This document shows, one piece after another, positions 16,843 through 25,660 of a stretch of DNA of 64,000 nt. A program made the translations under genes and the position numbers. The stretch is from assembly GCA_016125285.1 (NCBI GenBank), contig WGMA01000022.1, forward strand, positions 31,075 to 95,074, given 5' to 3'. This DNA comes from Phycisphaera sp. GTDB lineage: Bacteria > Planctomycetota > Phycisphaerae > Phycisphaerales > Zrk34. The notes under the pieces were generated by a model. The model saw only the letters and a list, made by a program, of their open reading frames with translations. It searched no databases and had not been told where the DNA came from. Each line of letters starts with the position of its first letter. Position 1 is the first letter of the stretch.

Positions 16843-18276
16843 ATGACCACTGCACGGACGCGACCGAACTTTGACGTCGACCGCGGCGAAATGGGCCGCC
16901 TGTTCGACAAACTCCCGCCGCACTCCATCGAGGCCGAGATGAGCCTGCTGGGATCGATGATCCTCGCGGGCACGGACAACATCCACCTGCTGGGCGAGGT
17001 GATGCAGGTCGTCCGCTCGGAGTCGGACTTCTACCTGCCCAAGCACGCGCAGATCTACCAGGCGTTGATCGCCCAGTACGACGTGCACCAGTCGATCGAC
17101 CTCGTGCAGCTGCAGACGAAGCTGCGCGACCGCGGGCAGTTCGACGCGATCGGCGGCATCGACTACCTCATCGAGCTGGCCGAGTCCGTGCCGACCGCCG
17201 TCAACGCTCCGCACTACGCCCGCATCGTGCGCGACAAGGCGAAGCTCCGTCGGCTGATCGACGCCGCGGGCCATATCCTCAAGGACGCCCACGAGGCCGA
17301 CGAGGACCCGAACCACGTCATCGACCAGGCCGAGAAGCTGATCTTCGACATCGCCCAGTCCGCCGAGGCCGACGAGCCGGAGACGCTGCACGAGCTGGTG
17401 CAGCTGGCGTTCGAGCAGCTCGAGGCGCGGCACGAGTCCGGGCGATCGATCACCGGCATCTCGACGGGGTTCTACCAGCTCGACGAGATGCTCAGCGGCC
17501 TGCAGCCGGGCGAGATGATCATCCTCGCGGCGCGTCCCTCGATGGGCAAGACCGCCTTCGCTTTGAACATCGCCGAGTACATCGCCGTCGACAACAAGCA
17601 GCCGGTGGCGATGTTCAGCCTCGAAATGTCCAAGCAGCAGCTGGCCGAGCGTCTGATGTCGTCGCGGTCGGGCGTGGACAGCCAGCGGATGCGTCGCAAC
17701 ATGCTCAACGGCGACGAGTTTCGCCGGCTCCAGGAGGTCGCCGACGAGATGACCGAGGCGCCGATGCACATCGACGACACGCCGGGCCTCAGCGTGCTGC
17801 AGCTGCGCGCCAAGTCGCGCCGCCTGGCCAGCCGGTTCAACATCAAGGCGATCGTGATCGACTACCTGCAGCTGATGAGCTACCCCGGCGCCGAGAGCCG
17901 TCAGAACGAGGTCGGCGCGATCAGCCGCGGCGTCAAGGCGCTGGCGCGTGAGCTGAACGTGCCGGTGGTCTGCCTCGCGCAGCTCAACCGTAACCCCGAG
18001 GGTCGCGAGTCGAAGCGGCCGATGCTCAGCGACCTCCGCGAGTCGGGCTCGATCGAGCAGGACGCCGACGTGGTCATGATGCTCCACCGCGAGGAGTACT
18101 ACCACAAGGACACCGACTGGGCCCACGACAACCCCGACAAGGTCGGCACGGCGGAGGTCGTCATCGCCAAGCAGCGCAACGGCCCGACCGGCATCGTCAA
18201 CCTCCAGTTCGACGGCGCCACGACCCGCTTCCACAACCTAGCCCGCGGCAGCGCGGCGGACGGGGCGCACTACTAA
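16843..18276 (+). CDS. dnaB: replicative DNA helicase DnaB
   Basis: A 477-residue hexameric replicative helicase. The N-terminal collar domain begins with PPHSIEAEMSLLGSMI, typical of DnaB. A linker is near 185-205. The RecA-like domain contains Walker A ARPSMGKT, followed by SLEMSKQQLAERL. Walker B is IVIDYLQLM, and later come QLNR and RESGSIEQDADVV. No intein is present. The start at 16843 (MTTARTRPNF) gives a standard length; AAGGGG lies close upstream. In-frame ATGs at 16738 and 16654 would add a basic tail of a kind not usual in DnaB. Confidence 0.96.
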   Translation: MTTARTRPNFDVDRGEMGRLFDKLPPHSIEAEMSLLGSMILAGTDNIHLLGEVMQVVRSESDFYLPKHAQIYQALIAQYDVHQSIDLVQLQTKLRDRGQFDAIGGIDYLIELAESVPTAVNAPHYARIVRDKAKLRRLIDAAGHILKDAHEADEDPNHVIDQAEKLIFDIAQSAEADEPETLHELVQLAFEQLEARHESGRSITGISTGFYQLDEMLSGLQPGEMIILAARPSMGKTAFALNIAEYIAVDNKQPVAMFSLEMSKQQLAERLMSSRSGVDSQRMRRNMLNGDEFRRLQEVADEMTEAPMHIDDTPGLSVLQLRAKSRRLASRFNIKAIVIDYLQLMSYPGAESRQNEVGAISRGVKALARELNVPVVCLAQLNRNPEGRESKRPMLSDLRESGSIEQDADVVMMLHREEYYHKDTDWAHDNPDKVGTAEVVIAKQRNGPTGIVNLQFDGATTRFHNLARGSAADGAHY

Positions 18277-18304
18277 GCCGGCCCCCACATTCGACGTCAT
18301 CCGG

Positions 18305-18310
18305 TACAAT
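18305..18310 (+). promoter_or_regulatory. -10 element TACAAT for nadK, leaderless
   Basis: TACAAT ends 7 nt before the nadK ATG at 18318. No Shine-Dalgarno site fits in between. Confidence 0.55.
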
Positions 18311-18317
18311 CTCCGGC

Positions 18318-19187
18318 ATGACTCGGGTGCTGCTCATCGCCAATCACGAGAAGCCGGACATCAACGACGCGCTGCACGCGTTTCGGCCGTGGCTCGCCGA
18401 GCGCGCCGAGATCGTCGCGGAGGTCGACGTCTACGACGACAAGCCGCTCGACGGGCTCGATGCGGACTTCGCGCTCGTGCTCGGCGGCGACGGCACGATG
18501 CTCGGTGTCGCCCGTCGACTCGTCGATCACGACGTGACCCTCGTCGGCATCAACTTCGGCAAGCTCGGGTTCCTCGCGCCGTTCTCGCTTGAAGAAGTGC
18601 AGGGCCACTGGGACGACCTCGTCGCCCGGCGGTTCCCCACCTCCAAGCGCGTCATGCTCGAGGCGACGATCACCGAGCCCCCCGCGGACACGCCGTGCTT
18701 CCGCTCCGTGGCGATGAACGACTGCGTGATCACCGCGGGGCCGCCTTACCGCATGATCGACCTGGAGATGATCATCAATCCCGATCGCGAGCCCAACGGC
18801 GGTCGCGACGTCGGCACGCACTTCTCCGGCGACGGCGTCATCGTCGCCACGCCCACCGGCTCCACCGCGTACAACCTCTCCGCCGACGGGCCCATCATCG
18901 CGCCCGACGTCGACGGCCTGGTCATCACCGCCATCTGCCCGCAGTCGCTCGCGTTCCGACCCATCGTGCTCAACGCCGTCGACGAGATCCGATTCATCGT
19001 CCACACCGCCAACGACGGCACGACCGTCGTGATCGACGGCCAGGTCTCCACGCTGATCGCCTCCGGCTCCACGCTCACCGTCCGCGCGTACCCCCGCCGC
19101 ATGGAAGTCGTCGCGAACCCCGCGATGGGCTACTGGAAAACGCTGGCGAAAAAGATGCACTGGGCGGCAAGGCCGCGGTTCTCGTAA
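18318..19187 (+). CDS. nadK: NAD kinase
   Basis: A 289-residue kinase making NADP from NAD with ATP or polyphosphate. The diagnostic GGDGTML motif (residues about 57-63) holds the catalytic Asp. NFGKLGFL follows near 77, the NE/D motif is in MNDCVI, and the C-terminal domain contains SGDGVIVATPTGSTAYNLSA. Length is normal. The gene follows dnaB by 41 nt but has its own -10 element. Its stop lies 10 nt before a long palindromic element that separates it from convergent pyrC. Confidence 0.96.
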   Translation: MTRVLLIANHEKPDINDALHAFRPWLAERAEIVAEVDVYDDKPLDGLDADFALVLGGDGTMLGVARRLVDHDVTLVGINFGKLGFLAPFSLEEVQGHWDDLVARRFPTSKRVMLEATITEPPADTPCFRSVAMNDCVITAGPPYRMIDLEMIINPDREPNGGRDVGTHFSGDGVIVATPTGSTAYNLSADGPIIAPDVDGLVITAICPQSLAFRPIVLNAVDEIRFIVHTANDGTTVVIDGQVSTLIASGSTLTVRAYPRRMEVVANPAMGYWKTLAKKMHWAARPRFS

Positions 19188-19196
19188 CGCTTTGCC

Positions 19197-19338
19197 CGGG
19201 GTGGCACTGACAAGGGAACCTTGTCAGTGGCGGAGGGCGGCACGATCTTTAGACAACGCGGCAAGCGCATCGTCGATGCGCGTTGAAGGCACATCTCCAC
19301 TGACAAGCTCGCTGTGCTTCCTTGTCAGTGCCACCCCG
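19197..19338. repeat. compound palindromic element, GTGGCACTGACAAG class
   Basis: A perfect 19-nt inverted repeat lies at the two ends: CGGGGTGGCACTGACAAGG at 19197-19215 and its complement at 19320-19338. Each end also forms its own hairpin: CACTGACAAGG-GAA-CCTTGTCAGTG at 19205-19229, and CACTGACAAG with a 13-nt loop at 19298-19330. The element fills the gap between convergent nadK and pyrC and may stop transcription from both sides. Confidence 0.88.
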
Positions 19339-19341
19339 AAA

Positions 19342-20637
19342 TCACTTCGACCGCGCCGCTTCGCGTTGCATCTTCACGCTGCCGCCGACGATCGTGGCGA
19401 TCGCGCGGCCGGTGACGTTCCACCCATTGAACGGGCAGTTGCGAGACTTGCTGGCGAAGTCGTTCACGTCGATCGTGTACGACTCGTTGGGATCGATGAT
19501 CGTCACGTCCGCGTCGGCGCCGGGCGCGAGCGTGCCCTTGCCTTCGAGGTTGCACAGCTCGGCGCCGTTGATCGTCATCATCGCCAGCAGCTGCGGCCAG
19601 TCGATCGTGCCGGTGTCGATCAGCGCCTTGATGTACAGCGACAGGGCGCAGTCGAGACCGATGATGCCGAACGGGGCGTTGGCGAATTCGAGTTCCTTTT
19701 CCTCACGCGTGTGCGGGGCGTGGTCGGTGGCGAGCACGGTGATCACGCCGTCCTTGACGCCCTTGAGCAGCGCCTTGATGTCGTCCTTCGTGCGGAGCGG
19801 CGGGTTCATCTTCGCGTGCGTGTCGTAGCCGCTGCACGCCTCGTCGGTCAGCAGCAGGTGATGCGGCGAGACCTCGGCGGTGACGGGCTGCCCGGCCTTG
19901 CGGGCGCGGCGGACGATGTCGACGCCGCCGGCGGTGGTCATGTGCTGGATGTGGTAGCGGCAGCCGATCGAGGCGTTGAGCATCACGTCGCGCTGGATGA
20001 TCAGCTCCTCGGCGACCGCGGGCCAGCCGCCGAGCCCGAGCCGCGTAGCGATCGGTCCGGCGTTCATCGCCGCGCCGCCGGTCAGCGACGGCTCCTCGCA
20101 GTGCTGCATGATCGGCAGGCCGGTCTGCTTGACGTACTTCAGCGCCTTCGACATCACCGACGCCGAGGCGACCGCGATGCCGTCGTCGCTGAACGCGACC
20201 GCGCCGGCCTTGGCCATCAGGCCGATCTCCGCGAGCTCCTCGCCCTTGCGTTCCTTCGTGATCGCGCCGACGGGGTAGACGTTGCACAGGTTCGCCTTCG
20301 CGGCCTGCGTGTAGACGAACTCGATGCGGCCGTCGTCGTCGAGCGCGGGGCGCGTGTTGGGCATGCAGCAGACGGTGGTGAACCCGCCGTTGACCGCGGA
20401 CGCCGCGCCGGTTTCGATCGTTTCTTTCTCTTCCTGGCCGGGCTCGCGGAAGTGCACGTGCACGTCGATGAGCCCCGGCGCGACGATGCAGCCCGACGCG
20501 TCGATCACCTTGCCGCTTGGCTTGGAGACTTTGCCGATCTTCTCAACCTTCCCGCGTGACAGCACGACGTCGGTCTTTTCGTCGAGACCCGACGCCGGAT
20601 CGATCACGCGGCCGTTCTTGATGGTCAGCGATGCCAT
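19342..20637 (-). CDS. pyrC: dihydroorotase
   Basis: A 431-residue class I dihydroorotase, closing carbamoyl-aspartate to dihydroorotate in pyrimidine synthesis. The metal-binding HVHFREPG is at residues about 59-66. The segment ATDHAPH carries the catalytic Asp and further His residues. The second metal region includes MQHCEEPSL and HIQHMTTAGG. The lysine usually carbamylated in some members is not evident at ETGAASA, as in many class I bacterial enzymes. Start at 20637 gives MASLTIKNGRVIDP, the standard amidohydrolase opening. Longer frames upstream run antisense through pdxA and are rejected. No other pyr gene is adjacent. Confidence 0.94.
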   Translation of the reverse strand: MASLTIKNGRVIDPASGLDEKTDVVLSRGKVEKIGKVSKPSGKVIDASGCIVAPGLIDVHVHFREPGQEEKETIETGAASAVNGGFTTVCCMPNTRPALDDDGRIEFVYTQAAKANLCNVYPVGAITKERKGEELAEIGLMAKAGAVAFSDDGIAVASASVMSKALKYVKQTGLPIMQHCEEPSLTGGAAMNAGPIATRLGLGGWPAVAEELIIQRDVMLNASIGCRYHIQHMTTAGGVDIVRRARKAGQPVTAEVSPHHLLLTDEACSGYDTHAKMNPPLRTKDDIKALLKGVKDGVITVLATDHAPHTREEKELEFANAPFGIIGLDCALSLYIKALIDTGTIDWPQLLAMMTINGAELCNLEGKGTLAPGADADVTIIDPNESYTIDVNDFASKSRNCPFNGWNVTGRAIATIVGGSVKMQREAARSK

Positions 20638-20724
20638 AGCCGGACAGCGTAACGCGGCGCGATGCGTGGGGAAACCTGCTCTGTCGCGTTCCCCGCGGCG
20701 CTGTTCATTTGCCGTACGGCCCTC

Positions 20725-20730
20725 TACGAT
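20725..20730 (+). promoter_or_regulatory. -10 element TACGAT for pdxA, near-leaderless
   Basis: TACGAT ends 9 nt before the ATG at 20740, giving a predicted leader of only about 3 nt. It supports the start at 20740 over the ATG at 20662. Confidence 0.45.
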
Positions 20731-20739
20731 ATTCAGTCG

Positions 20740-21831
20740 ATGCACAAGCCGCTCGAACATCCCGCCGACCGACGTCCGACGATCGGGATCACGATGGGCG
20801 ATCCCTCGGGGATCGGTCCGGAGATCGTCGTCAAGGCGCTGGCCGACCCGGCGGTCCGCTCGCTGGCGAAGTTCGTCGTGTTCGGCATGAACGAGCTGCT
20901 GGCGTACGCTGCGGACCTGGCGGAGATCGAGCCGTACTGGTGGCGGGTGCAGCACGACAGCGCGTGCTCCAACGGCGACCTGCGACACAACGTCGTCGTG
21001 CTGGACTACGACGAGTTCACGCTGCACGGTCAGGCCGTGGCGCAGGCGACGAGGCAGGGCGGCGAGGCGTCGCTGGCGTTCATCCGCGACGCGATCACCG
21101 CGGCGCAGCTCGAGCCCGGCACGCCCGGTCGCCTCGACGCGATCGTCACCGGCCCGATCTGCAAGGAGTCGTGGGTCCTCGCCGGCGAGAAGCGCTACCC
21201 CGGTCACACCGAGCTGTTCCAGGCCCGCACGCATGCGAAGCGCAGCGTCATGATGTTCTCGTCGCCGCAGCTGAAGGTCGCGCTGGCCACCGTGCACCTG
21301 CCGCTGATGCACATCCGCAACGTGCTGTCGATCGGCAAGGTGTTCGACCCGATCGACCTCGGTCACCAGGCGTGCGTCGCGCTGGGCATCGACAAGCCGC
21401 GCATCGCGGTGTGCGGCCTGAACCCGCACGCGTCGGAGCACGGGATGTTCGGCGAGGAGGAGGAACGCGTGATCGAGCCGGCCATCCGCATGGCGGTCGA
21501 GAACGGCATCGACGCGCACGGGCCGTTCCCCGCCGACACGATCTTCCGCGACGCGATCCGTGGCAAGTGGGACCTCGTCGTGGCGATGTATCACGACCAG
21601 GGGCTGATCCCGGTCAAGCTGCTGGCGTTCGACGAGTCGGTGAACGTGACGCTGGGGCTGCCGATCATCCGCACGAGCGTGGATCACGGCACGGCGTTCG
21701 ACATCGTCGGCCGCAACCGCGCGAACGCCGAACCGATGAAGTCGGCGATCCAACTCGCGGTGCAGATGAGCCGGGTGCGCCGCGCCGAGGCCGAGGCGCG
21801 ACAGGGCGTCCGCAGCCCCAAGTCCGCGTAA
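20740..21831 (+). CDS. pdxA: 4-hydroxythreonine-4-phosphate dehydrogenase
   Basis: A 363-residue metal-dependent dehydrogenase that oxidises 4-phospho-hydroxy-threonine in the DXP-dependent route to pyridoxal phosphate. The N-terminus ITMGDPSGIGPEIVVKAL is diagnostic. Later motifs are TGPICKE, GHTELF (metal His), NPHASE, AMYHDQGLIPVK (metal His) and TSVDHGTAFDI (metal His). It is about 30 residues longer than E. coli PdxA, mostly in an N-terminal loop region near residues 55-80. The start was chosen from the -10 element and because the preceding residues do not fit the family. PdxA2-like proteins acting on other substrates cannot be fully excluded. Confidence 0.93.
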   Translation: MHKPLEHPADRRPTIGITMGDPSGIGPEIVVKALADPAVRSLAKFVVFGMNELLAYAADLAEIEPYWWRVQHDSACSNGDLRHNVVVLDYDEFTLHGQAVAQATRQGGEASLAFIRDAITAAQLEPGTPGRLDAIVTGPICKESWVLAGEKRYPGHTELFQARTHAKRSVMMFSSPQLKVALATVHLPLMHIRNVLSIGKVFDPIDLGHQACVALGIDKPRIAVCGLNPHASEHGMFGEEEERVIEPAIRMAVENGIDAHGPFPADTIFRDAIRGKWDLVVAMYHDQGLIPVKLLAFDESVNVTLGLPIIRTSVDHGTAFDIVGRNRANAEPMKSAIQLAVQMSRVRRAEAEARQGVRSPKSA

Positions 21832-21892
21832 TGACCGGTCCCGCAATTCCCGTTACACTCTCGGTCGCGAACACACCTTCGAAGGGCGAAAC

Positions 21893-22354
21893 ATGAGGCT
21901 ATCGCAATACATCAAGCCGGAATACTGCTTCGTGCTTGAGAAGCCGGAGTCGCGCGACGCGCTGCTGCGTGAGCTGGCGGACCGGATCGGTGCGGCGTCG
22001 GGCCTCGACGCCGACAAGCTGTACGAATCGCTGCTGGAGCGCGAGTCGAAGGGGTCGACGGCGACGCCCGAGGGCGTGGCGCTGCCGCACGCGATGCTCG
22101 ACGAGATGGAGGGTTCGATCGTGGCGCTGGCGCGGGTGAAGGGCGGCGTGGATTTTCAGAGCGAGCACGTCGACGCGGTGGACCTGGTGTTCGTGCTGGT
22201 CGGTCAGAAGAGCGCGGCGTGGCAGCACATCAGCCTGCTGGCGCGCGTGGCGCGGGTGTGTCGCGGCGGCGGATGCCTCGACGGGTTCCGCGAGTCGAAG
22301 ACGGGTGAGGAACTGTACGAGCGGTTGATCAAGGAAGACGACCTGCTGGCGTAA
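21893..22354 (+). CDS. PTS EIIA domain protein (PtsN/fructose type)
   Basis: A 153-residue EIIA of the mannitol/fructose/Ntr superfamily. The phosphorylatable histidine is H66 in EGVALPHAML. The length matches a stand-alone regulatory EIIA, and no EIIB or EIIC gene is nearby, which argues against sugar transport. SD-like GAAGGG stands 7-8 nt upstream of the ATG, with TACACT about 30 nt further up. It is the first gene of a five-gene set with a PII-like protein and three cation/proton antiporters. In other bacteria such EIIA proteins control K+ or Na+ transporters, so a phosphorylation-dependent control of the antiporters is a reasonable inference. Confidence 0.88.
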   Translation: MRLSQYIKPEYCFVLEKPESRDALLRELADRIGAASGLDADKLYESLLERESKGSTATPEGVALPHAMLDEMEGSIVALARVKGGVDFQSEHVDAVDLVFVLVGQKSAAWQHISLLARVARVCRGGGCLDGFRESKTGEELYERLIKEDDLLA

Positions 22355-22413
22355 ACGCAACGCACCCGCGGGGAGAAACGAACGCGAGACCCACGGGCCG
22401 GAGATTCAGGAAG

Positions 22414-22761
22414 ATGACCGCTCCAACCGAACCAACCAAGCTTGTCGTGATCATTCTCGATCAGCCGCAGCTGATCGACGAGTTGCTGACGGGGTTCCTC
22501 GACATCGGCGTGCGCGGTGCGACCGTGATCGAGTCGCGCGGCATGGGCGCGATCGTGCGGCAGGACATGCCCGTGTTCGCCGGGCTGGCCGACCTGTTCG
22601 GCGAGAACACCGGCTCGCGCATGATCTTCTCCGTGATGCCCGAGTCGCTGATCGATCCGACCACGAAGCTGCTCGAGGAGATCACCGGCCACCTCAATCA
22701 GCCCAACTCCGCGATCATCTTCTCGCTGCCCGTCGAACAGTTCCGAGGGATCAAGCACTGA
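22414..22761 (+). CDS. PII-like (GlnB-fold) regulatory protein
   Basis: A 115-residue protein with the ferredoxin-like alternation of a PII trimer: VVIILDQPQLIDELLTGFLD, then IGVRGATVIESRGMGAIV, then a segment with FSVMPESLIDPTTKLLEEI and a final AIIFSLPV strand. The phrase GVRGATVIESRGMG is close to the PII pattern G--G-TV----G-G. The classical uridylylated Tyr of the T-loop is absent; the loop here (about 45-60) contains VRQDMPVFAGLADLF. The gene sits between an EIIA gene and antiporter genes, so it may sense a nucleotide or ion and gate the antiporters. AGGAAG is immediately before the ATG. Confidence 0.75.
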   Translation: MTAPTEPTKLVVIILDQPQLIDELLTGFLDIGVRGATVIESRGMGAIVRQDMPVFAGLADLFGENTGSRMIFSVMPESLIDPTTKLLEEITGHLNQPNSAIIFSLPVEQFRGIKH

Positions 22762-22763
22762 CC

Positions 22764-22844
22764 GAACGCGGAACCCGGAGGTCGGAACGCGGAAGTGAGG
22801 CGACTCGCCCGGCAACTTCCCCGTTCCGAGTTCCGAGTTCGGAG
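22764..22844. repeat. heptad element H4
   Basis: Left arm units GAACGCG, GAACCCG, GAGGTCG, GAACGCG, GAAGTGA (22764-22798). Right arm units CAACTTC, CCCGTTC, CGAGTTC, CGAGTTC (22813-22840), reading GGAACTC on the other strand. The arms can pair (CGGAACG-CGGAAGT against ACTTCC-CCGTTCCG). The GGAG at its right end is also the ribosome-binding site of the next gene. Confidence 0.8.
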
Positions 22845-22852
22845 AATGATGG

Positions 22853-24220
22853 ATGCGAATCCTGCTGGGTCTGGCCATCCTGATCACGCTGGCGCTGGCG
22901 GCGTCGAGTCGCAAGCTGTGGTCGTTGCGGCGCACGCGGCTCGGCACGGCGCTGACGACCGGCGGGTGGCTGATGATCGCGATCGGCATGATGATCGGAC
23001 CGCACGGCGCCGAGCTCATCACCCACGATCAGCTCGAGGTCGTCAAGCCGCTGATCCTGTTCTGCCTCGGCTGGGTCGGTCTGATGATCGGCCTGCAGGC
23101 GCACCGCTCGGTGTTCACGAAGCTGCCTCCGCTGGTGACGCGCGTGGCGCTGGTCGACGTGGCGCTGAGCGTGCTGTTCGTCGGCGGGGCGACGCTCGCG
23201 GTGGTGATGGCGTTCGATCAGCCGCTGTGGGCGGCGATGCCGGTGGCGCTGGTGATGGGCGTGTGCGGCGTGAGCTGGTCGGCGGAGGTGCGCAGCCTCG
23301 CCAAGAGCCCGATGCAGGGCCAGGCGGTGACCGGCGTGATGCGCGGGGCGTCCGGCCTCGGGTCGATCTTCGCGGTCCTCGCCTACGCGCTGCTGGTCAA
23401 CTCGTTCGTGATTTCCGCGTACGACTCGGGCGCGGGCGGGGCGCTGGTGGACACCGCCACCGAGCAGGCGATCACGTGGTCGGTGCTGCGGATGGGCATC
23501 GGCATCGGTGCGTCGCTGCTGATCGGCACGGCGATGGGCGTGCTGGGGCTGTGGCTGTCGAAGCTCGCGGGGCGCGGCGAGGGCGAGTTCCTCGTGGTGC
23601 TGCTCGGGCTGGTGTCGTTCACGGCGGGCGCGGCGGCGACGATGGGCTACAGCGCGCTGTTCGTGTCGATGCTGACCGGCGCGGTGCTGGTCAACCTGCC
23701 GGGCAAGGCGTTGGACCGCATCAAGCGTGTGATCATCGAGGCCGAGCAGCCGCTGGCGATGGTGCTGATGCTCGTCGCGGGCGTGCTGACGGACCCGGCG
23801 GTGTTCGTGAATAGGCCGAAGGAGTCGTGCGCCCTGATCGCGGCGGTGCTCGCGGCGCGAGCGGTCACGAAGCTGGGCGGCTCGCGCTGGCAGGTGCGTC
23901 GCGGATTGAAGATCGAGGCGGGGGCGCCGACGCCGTCGCTCGTGGGACTGATCCGCCAGGCGCCGCTGGCGATCGCGCTGGCGGCGGGCTACGCGCTGTC
24001 GCAGGTGGGGCGCGCCGATCAGTCGGCGTTGCGCGGCGACGAGGTGCTGATGCTCGTGATTGTCTGCGGGCTGATCGCCGAGGCCGGGCCGTTCTTCCAC
24101 AAGCCCAACAGCCCGGCGAAGCGCGATACGCCGCCGGCCAAGCCAACATCGACACCGGCTACCGGCGCGCCGCCGTCTACACCCGACGCGCCGACCGAAC
24201 CCGAAGGGGGCGCCGCGTGA
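22853..24220 (+). CDS. CPA2-type cation/proton antiporter-like membrane protein (first of three)
   Basis: A 455-residue integral membrane protein with about 11-12 hydrophobic segments, ending in a Pro/Thr-rich cytoplasmic tail (about 420-455). The pattern (GGWLMIAIGMMIGPHGAEL, later WVGLMIGLQAHRSVF) is that of the Na+/H+ exchanger/CPA superfamily. It is the most divergent of three neighbours, and I see no clear Asp-Asp or Asn-Asp ion site. The start ATG at 22853 has GGAG 8 nt before it. Its stop overlaps the GTG start of the next antiporter gene (GTGA at 24217-24220), so the two are translationally coupled. It could be a regulatory or heteromeric partner. Confidence 0.75.
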   Translation: MRILLGLAILITLALAASSRKLWSLRRTRLGTALTTGGWLMIAIGMMIGPHGAELITHDQLEVVKPLILFCLGWVGLMIGLQAHRSVFTKLPPLVTRVALVDVALSVLFVGGATLAVVMAFDQPLWAAMPVALVMGVCGVSWSAEVRSLAKSPMQGQAVTGVMRGASGLGSIFAVLAYALLVNSFVISAYDSGAGGALVDTATEQAITWSVLRMGIGIGASLLIGTAMGVLGLWLSKLAGRGEGEFLVVLLGLVSFTAGAAATMGYSALFVSMLTGAVLVNLPGKALDRIKRVIIEAEQPLAMVLMLVAGVLTDPAVFVNRPKESCALIAAVLAARAVTKLGGSRWQVRRGLKIEAGAPTPSLVGLIRQAPLAIALAAGYALSQVGRADQSALRGDEVLMLVIVCGLIAEAGPFFHKPNSPAKRDTPPAKPTSTPATGAPPSTPDAPTEPEGGAA

Positions 24221-25596
24221 GGCCACTTTGGAGTCTGGTCATCGTGATCGCCCTAGCGGCGGGGGTCGAGGTGCTGGCGCTGACCGGCGAGTCGGCCACC
24301 GAGCCCGAATCCGTACGCACCGTCATGCTCGTCGGCCTGCTGATGATCGGCGCCTGGCTCAGCGGCATGCTCTGCGAACGCATCCAGGTCCCGGCGATCA
24401 CCGGCTACCTGCTGTTCGGCGTGTTCGTCGGACCCAACCTGCTCAACCTCGTCGGCGTCGGGCAGATCACGCCCGGCCCGCACGGCGAAGACCCGCCCAT
24501 GCAGTTCGCCAGCGACCTGGCCATCACGCTCATCGCGCTGACCGCCGGCGGTGAGATCCACCTCAACTCCCTGCGCGGACGCCTCGGCCAGATCGCCGCC
24601 GTACTCGCGATGCACATGCTCGTGCTGATGCTCGGCGTCGTGCTCGCAGTGGTCTTTCTAGCGCCGTACGTGCCGTTCCTCCGGGACATCGGCGGCGCGG
24701 CCACGTGGGTCGTCGCGGTGCTCTGCGCCGTCGTGATGGTCGCCAAGAGCCCCGCGGTGACGATCGCGATGATCAGCGACTACAACGCGCACGGCCCGCT
24801 CAGCCAGACCACGCTCGTGATCACCGTCTTCAAGGACCTCGTGCTGATCGTGCTGTTCGCCACCGTGATGGCGATCGGCAAGGGCGTGCTCGATCCGGAC
24901 ACGCCGATCACCGGCACGTTCCTCTTCGCCGTTGCGTTTCAGCTGGTCGGGTCGCTCCTGCTCGGCGCGGTGATGGGGCTGGCGATGGCGTATTACGTCG
25001 AGGTCGTCCGCAGCCATCTGTCGATCTTCGTGATCGGCTCGTGCCTGCTGATCGCACTGATCGGCGAGCAGCACGTGCTGATCGCGGGGCACGAGTGTCA
25101 CTTCAAGCCGCTGCTGATGGCGCTGGCGGCGGGACTGGTGATGCAGAACGTCTGGCCGAAGAGCTCGGCGCCGCTGTTCACGACGATCGAGCACACGAGC
25201 CTGCCGGTGTTCTGCCTGTTCTTCGCGCTGGCGGCGGCGAAGATCGACCTGCGTGCGCTGGCGACGCTGTGGCCCTGGTCGCTGGGGCTGGTCGGCGTGC
25301 GGATGCTGATGACGTGGGGCGGCACGCGGTTGGGCGTGATGGCGGCGGGGATGCGCGACGACTGGGCCAAACTGCTGTGGCTGGGCATGATCTCGCAGGC
25401 CGGCGTGTCGCTGCTGCTGGTCACGCTCATCACCGAAAAGTTTGAGGACACCACGTGGGCCGAGCCGCTGAAGCAGGTGCTCATCGGCACGATCTTCATC
25501 AACCAGATCATCGGCCCGTTCGGGTTCCGACACGCGCTGCTCGCCAGCGGAGAGGGACGACGCCCGAGCGCGGCGCCGCGGCCGGCGTTCGGATGA
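24217..25596 (+). CDS. CPA2-type cation/proton antiporter (second of three)
   Basis: A 459-residue polytopic membrane protein of the monovalent cation:proton antiporter 2 family. Typical stretches are GLLMIGAWLSGMLCERIQVP followed by AITGYLLFGVFVGPNLL, then a long VVMVAKSPAVTIAMISDYNAHGPL region and TVFKDLVLIVLFATVMA, which matches the ion-pathway region of this family. It starts with GTG at 24217, preceded by GAAGGGGG, overlapping the stop of the upstream gene. It is clearly similar to the third antiporter at 25661 in the same segments, so the two arose by duplication. Transported ion (Na+ or K+) is not deducible. Confidence 0.88.
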   Translation: MRPLWSLVIVIALAAGVEVLALTGESATEPESVRTVMLVGLLMIGAWLSGMLCERIQVPAITGYLLFGVFVGPNLLNLVGVGQITPGPHGEDPPMQFASDLAITLIALTAGGEIHLNSLRGRLGQIAAVLAMHMLVLMLGVVLAVVFLAPYVPFLRDIGGAATWVVAVLCAVVMVAKSPAVTIAMISDYNAHGPLSQTTLVITVFKDLVLIVLFATVMAIGKGVLDPDTPITGTFLFAVAFQLVGSLLLGAVMGLAMAYYVEVVRSHLSIFVIGSCLLIALIGEQHVLIAGHECHFKPLLMALAAGLVMQNVWPKSSAPLFTTIEHTSLPVFCLFFALAAAKIDLRALATLWPWSLGLVGVRMLMTWGGTRLGVMAAGMRDDWAKLLWLGMISQAGVSLLLVTLITEKFEDTTWAEPLKQVLIGTIFINQIIGPFGFRHALLASGEGRRPSAAPRPAFG

Positions 25597-25660
25597 CATG
25601 GAAAGAGGGGCGTAAGGCGAGGCACAACGGACAGGCCGTCGCCGCCGGAGAAATAGCCGT

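Noticed and set aside
20662..20739. Upstream in-frame ATG of pdxA adding 26 residues
   Set aside because: The added residues do not fit the family, and the -10 element TACGAT lies inside them just before the ATG at 20740.
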